Under the pieces are notes generated by a model. That model was given only the letters and a program-made list of their open reading frames with translations, made no database searches and had not been told where the DNA came from. Below, piece by piece: positions 5,480 to 6,412 of a stretch of 6,412 bases of DNA; the first letter of the stretch is position 1, and each line of letters begins with the position of its first letter. The stretch spans positions 1 to 6,412 of the forward strand of contig DPOH01000314.1 in the NCBI GenBank assembly GCA_003539755.1, given 5' to 3'. The translations under genes were made by a program, and so were the position numbers. The stretch is from Clostridium sp. (lineage in GTDB: Bacteria > Bacillota > Clostridia > Clostridiales > Clostridiaceae).

Positions 5480-6412
5480 ATGAGTTCTTTAGATACTATT
5501 AAATTTAATATATCTGATTACATAAGAAGAAAATATATATGGAATGAGCTGCGTGATTATGAAGAATATATAAAAAGAGAAAAACAAGTGCTAGAAAAGG
5601 AAATCTCTGAACTAAATAAACAGCATATTATTTCTAATATATCGATGGTCTATTGTGAAATGGGTGAGTATAAAAAAGCTATTGAAACTATCAGACTTTT
5701 AGATAATTATGAGCTTAATGATAATATGACTTTCATCTACTATATAAATTCACTTACATATTATATATATATTAATCATGAAGAAAATGCTGATTATATA
5801 TACGATGTATCTCATTGTATTATGAAAAAATTTTATGAAAAATATGCTGATGAAGTTGATTTGTACAATATAAGATATTTAAATTTTAAAGGAAGATACG
5901 AAGAAAGCTTGGAGATATTAAAATCAAGTAGAATAAAAGATAAAAATGATGACTATACAAATTTACTCTTAGCAGATATAGCATTTAATACTAATCAATT
6001 TGATGAAGGCTATTTTTTGATAAACGAAATGTGTAGAGAATATGGTAAAAAGAATCCTTGTATAAGAAAACAAATTGATACTTTAATAAATGTATATATA
6101 ACCAAGATACCAGTTGAGAAAAATGAAGCTTTAGAGCCAGCTAGTTTAGATAAAAAATTATGGGATAAGGTTAAAAATTCCAGAATCAAGACAAGCCTCT
6201 TCTTTACATACCTATATCTTAAAAATATGTGTAAAGTTAAATCAGTCAAATATGTAGTTATTCCAACCTTATTAACAATATTTTTATGTAAAGTATTCTT
6301 TCCATTAGTTTATGGAAATACATATAGTGACGTATTTATTCATTTAATAAGCTTTATCTTTCTAATGTATTTTGCAGGTGGGTTAGGTTATATTACCACG
6401 GAACATACTAAA
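5480..6412 (+). CDS. TPR-like helical protein with C-terminal membrane segments (partial, runs off window)
   Basis: The frame is open from ATG 5480 to the last base (311 codons, no stop), so the C-terminus is missing. The start of the protein is charged and helical, with a probable coiled coil (residues about 20-50, rich in Glu and Lys). Helix pairs resembling tetratricopeptide repeats follow, at about 52-77 (VYCEMGEYKKAIETI), 128-151 (GRYEESLEIL) and 160-188. These are degenerate TPR-type repeats that would form a protein-binding scaffold. Hydrophobic segments at about 256-276 and 285-303 suggest membrane anchoring with the N-terminal part in the cytoplasm. I do not recognise the family. The Shine-Dalgarno AAAGGA (5459-5464) is 15 nt from ATG 5480, unusually far. 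An in-frame ATA at 5471 sits 6 nt from it and would add three residues. The gene has its own promoter and may be unrelated to the upstream operon. Confidence 0.8.
   Translation, partial: MSSLDTIKFNISDYIRRKYIWNELRDYEEYIKREKQVLEKEISELNKQHIISNISMVYCEMGEYKKAIETIRLLDNYELNDNMTFIYYINSLTYYIYINHEENADYIYDVSHCIMKKFYEKYADEVDLYNIRYLNFKGRYEESLEILKSSRIKDKNDDYTNLLLADIAFNTNQFDEGYFLINEMCREYGKKNPCIRKQIDTLINVYITKIPVEKNEALEPASLDKKLWDKVKNSRIKTSLFFTYLYLKNMCKVKSVKYVVIPTLLTIFLCKVFFPLVYGNTYSDVFIHLISFIFLMYFAGGLGYITTEHTK

Noticed and set aside
6010..6249. 79-codon minus-strand frame at the right end.
   Set aside because: It is antisense to the TPR-like gene, which has a promoter, continuous coding character and no stop through the region. 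There is no promoter or ribosome binding site for the minus frame.

Overview
The window is very AT-rich (by eye about a quarter G+C), uses A/T-ending codons, and has strong AAGGAGG-type ribosome binding sites and short intergenic gaps. Together with the protein families present, this points to a low-GC Bacillota, most likely a Clostridium or close relative. The species cannot be told from this sequence alone. All genes found lie on the + strand. There are no tRNA or rRNA genes, CRISPR arrays or transposases.

Region 1 (1-1313) holds a small membrane protein of the DUF3267 putative zinc-peptidase family (TTG start) and a GrpB/UPF0157 nucleotidyltransferase-like protein. A 26-codon reading frame tiles exactly the gap between them, with an ATGA junction upstream and a TAATG junction downstream. 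The unit ends at a hairpin terminator just after the GrpB gene.

Region 2 (1323-5348) looks like one self-contained regulated operon. It starts with an activator-type promoter: a good -10, a poor -35, and three 7-bp direct repeats spaced exactly 11 bp apart, the layout recognised by OmpR-family response regulators. Next comes a 657-aa exported serine hydrolase (class C beta-lactamase/PBP-like; SxxK, YxN and HxG motifs all present) with a C-terminal four-helix membrane domain. A VanR-like response regulator and an 8-nt-overlapping VanS-like histidine kinase follow. The kinase has almost no extracellular sensor, so it may read the state of a membrane partner, and the neighbouring hydrolase is the obvious candidate. 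A perfect 10-bp hairpin sits directly upstream of the response regulator's Shine-Dalgarno. A 13-bp perfect hairpin terminator closes the operon. The inferred role is cell-envelope sensing or remodelling with positive autoregulation.

Region 3 (5351-6412) begins with a near-perfect 20-bp inverted repeat. An extended -10 promoter follows, then a gene that runs off the window edge. That gene encodes a helical, TPR-like protein with C-terminal membrane segments and no known function; its start codon is placed unusually far from its ribosome binding site.
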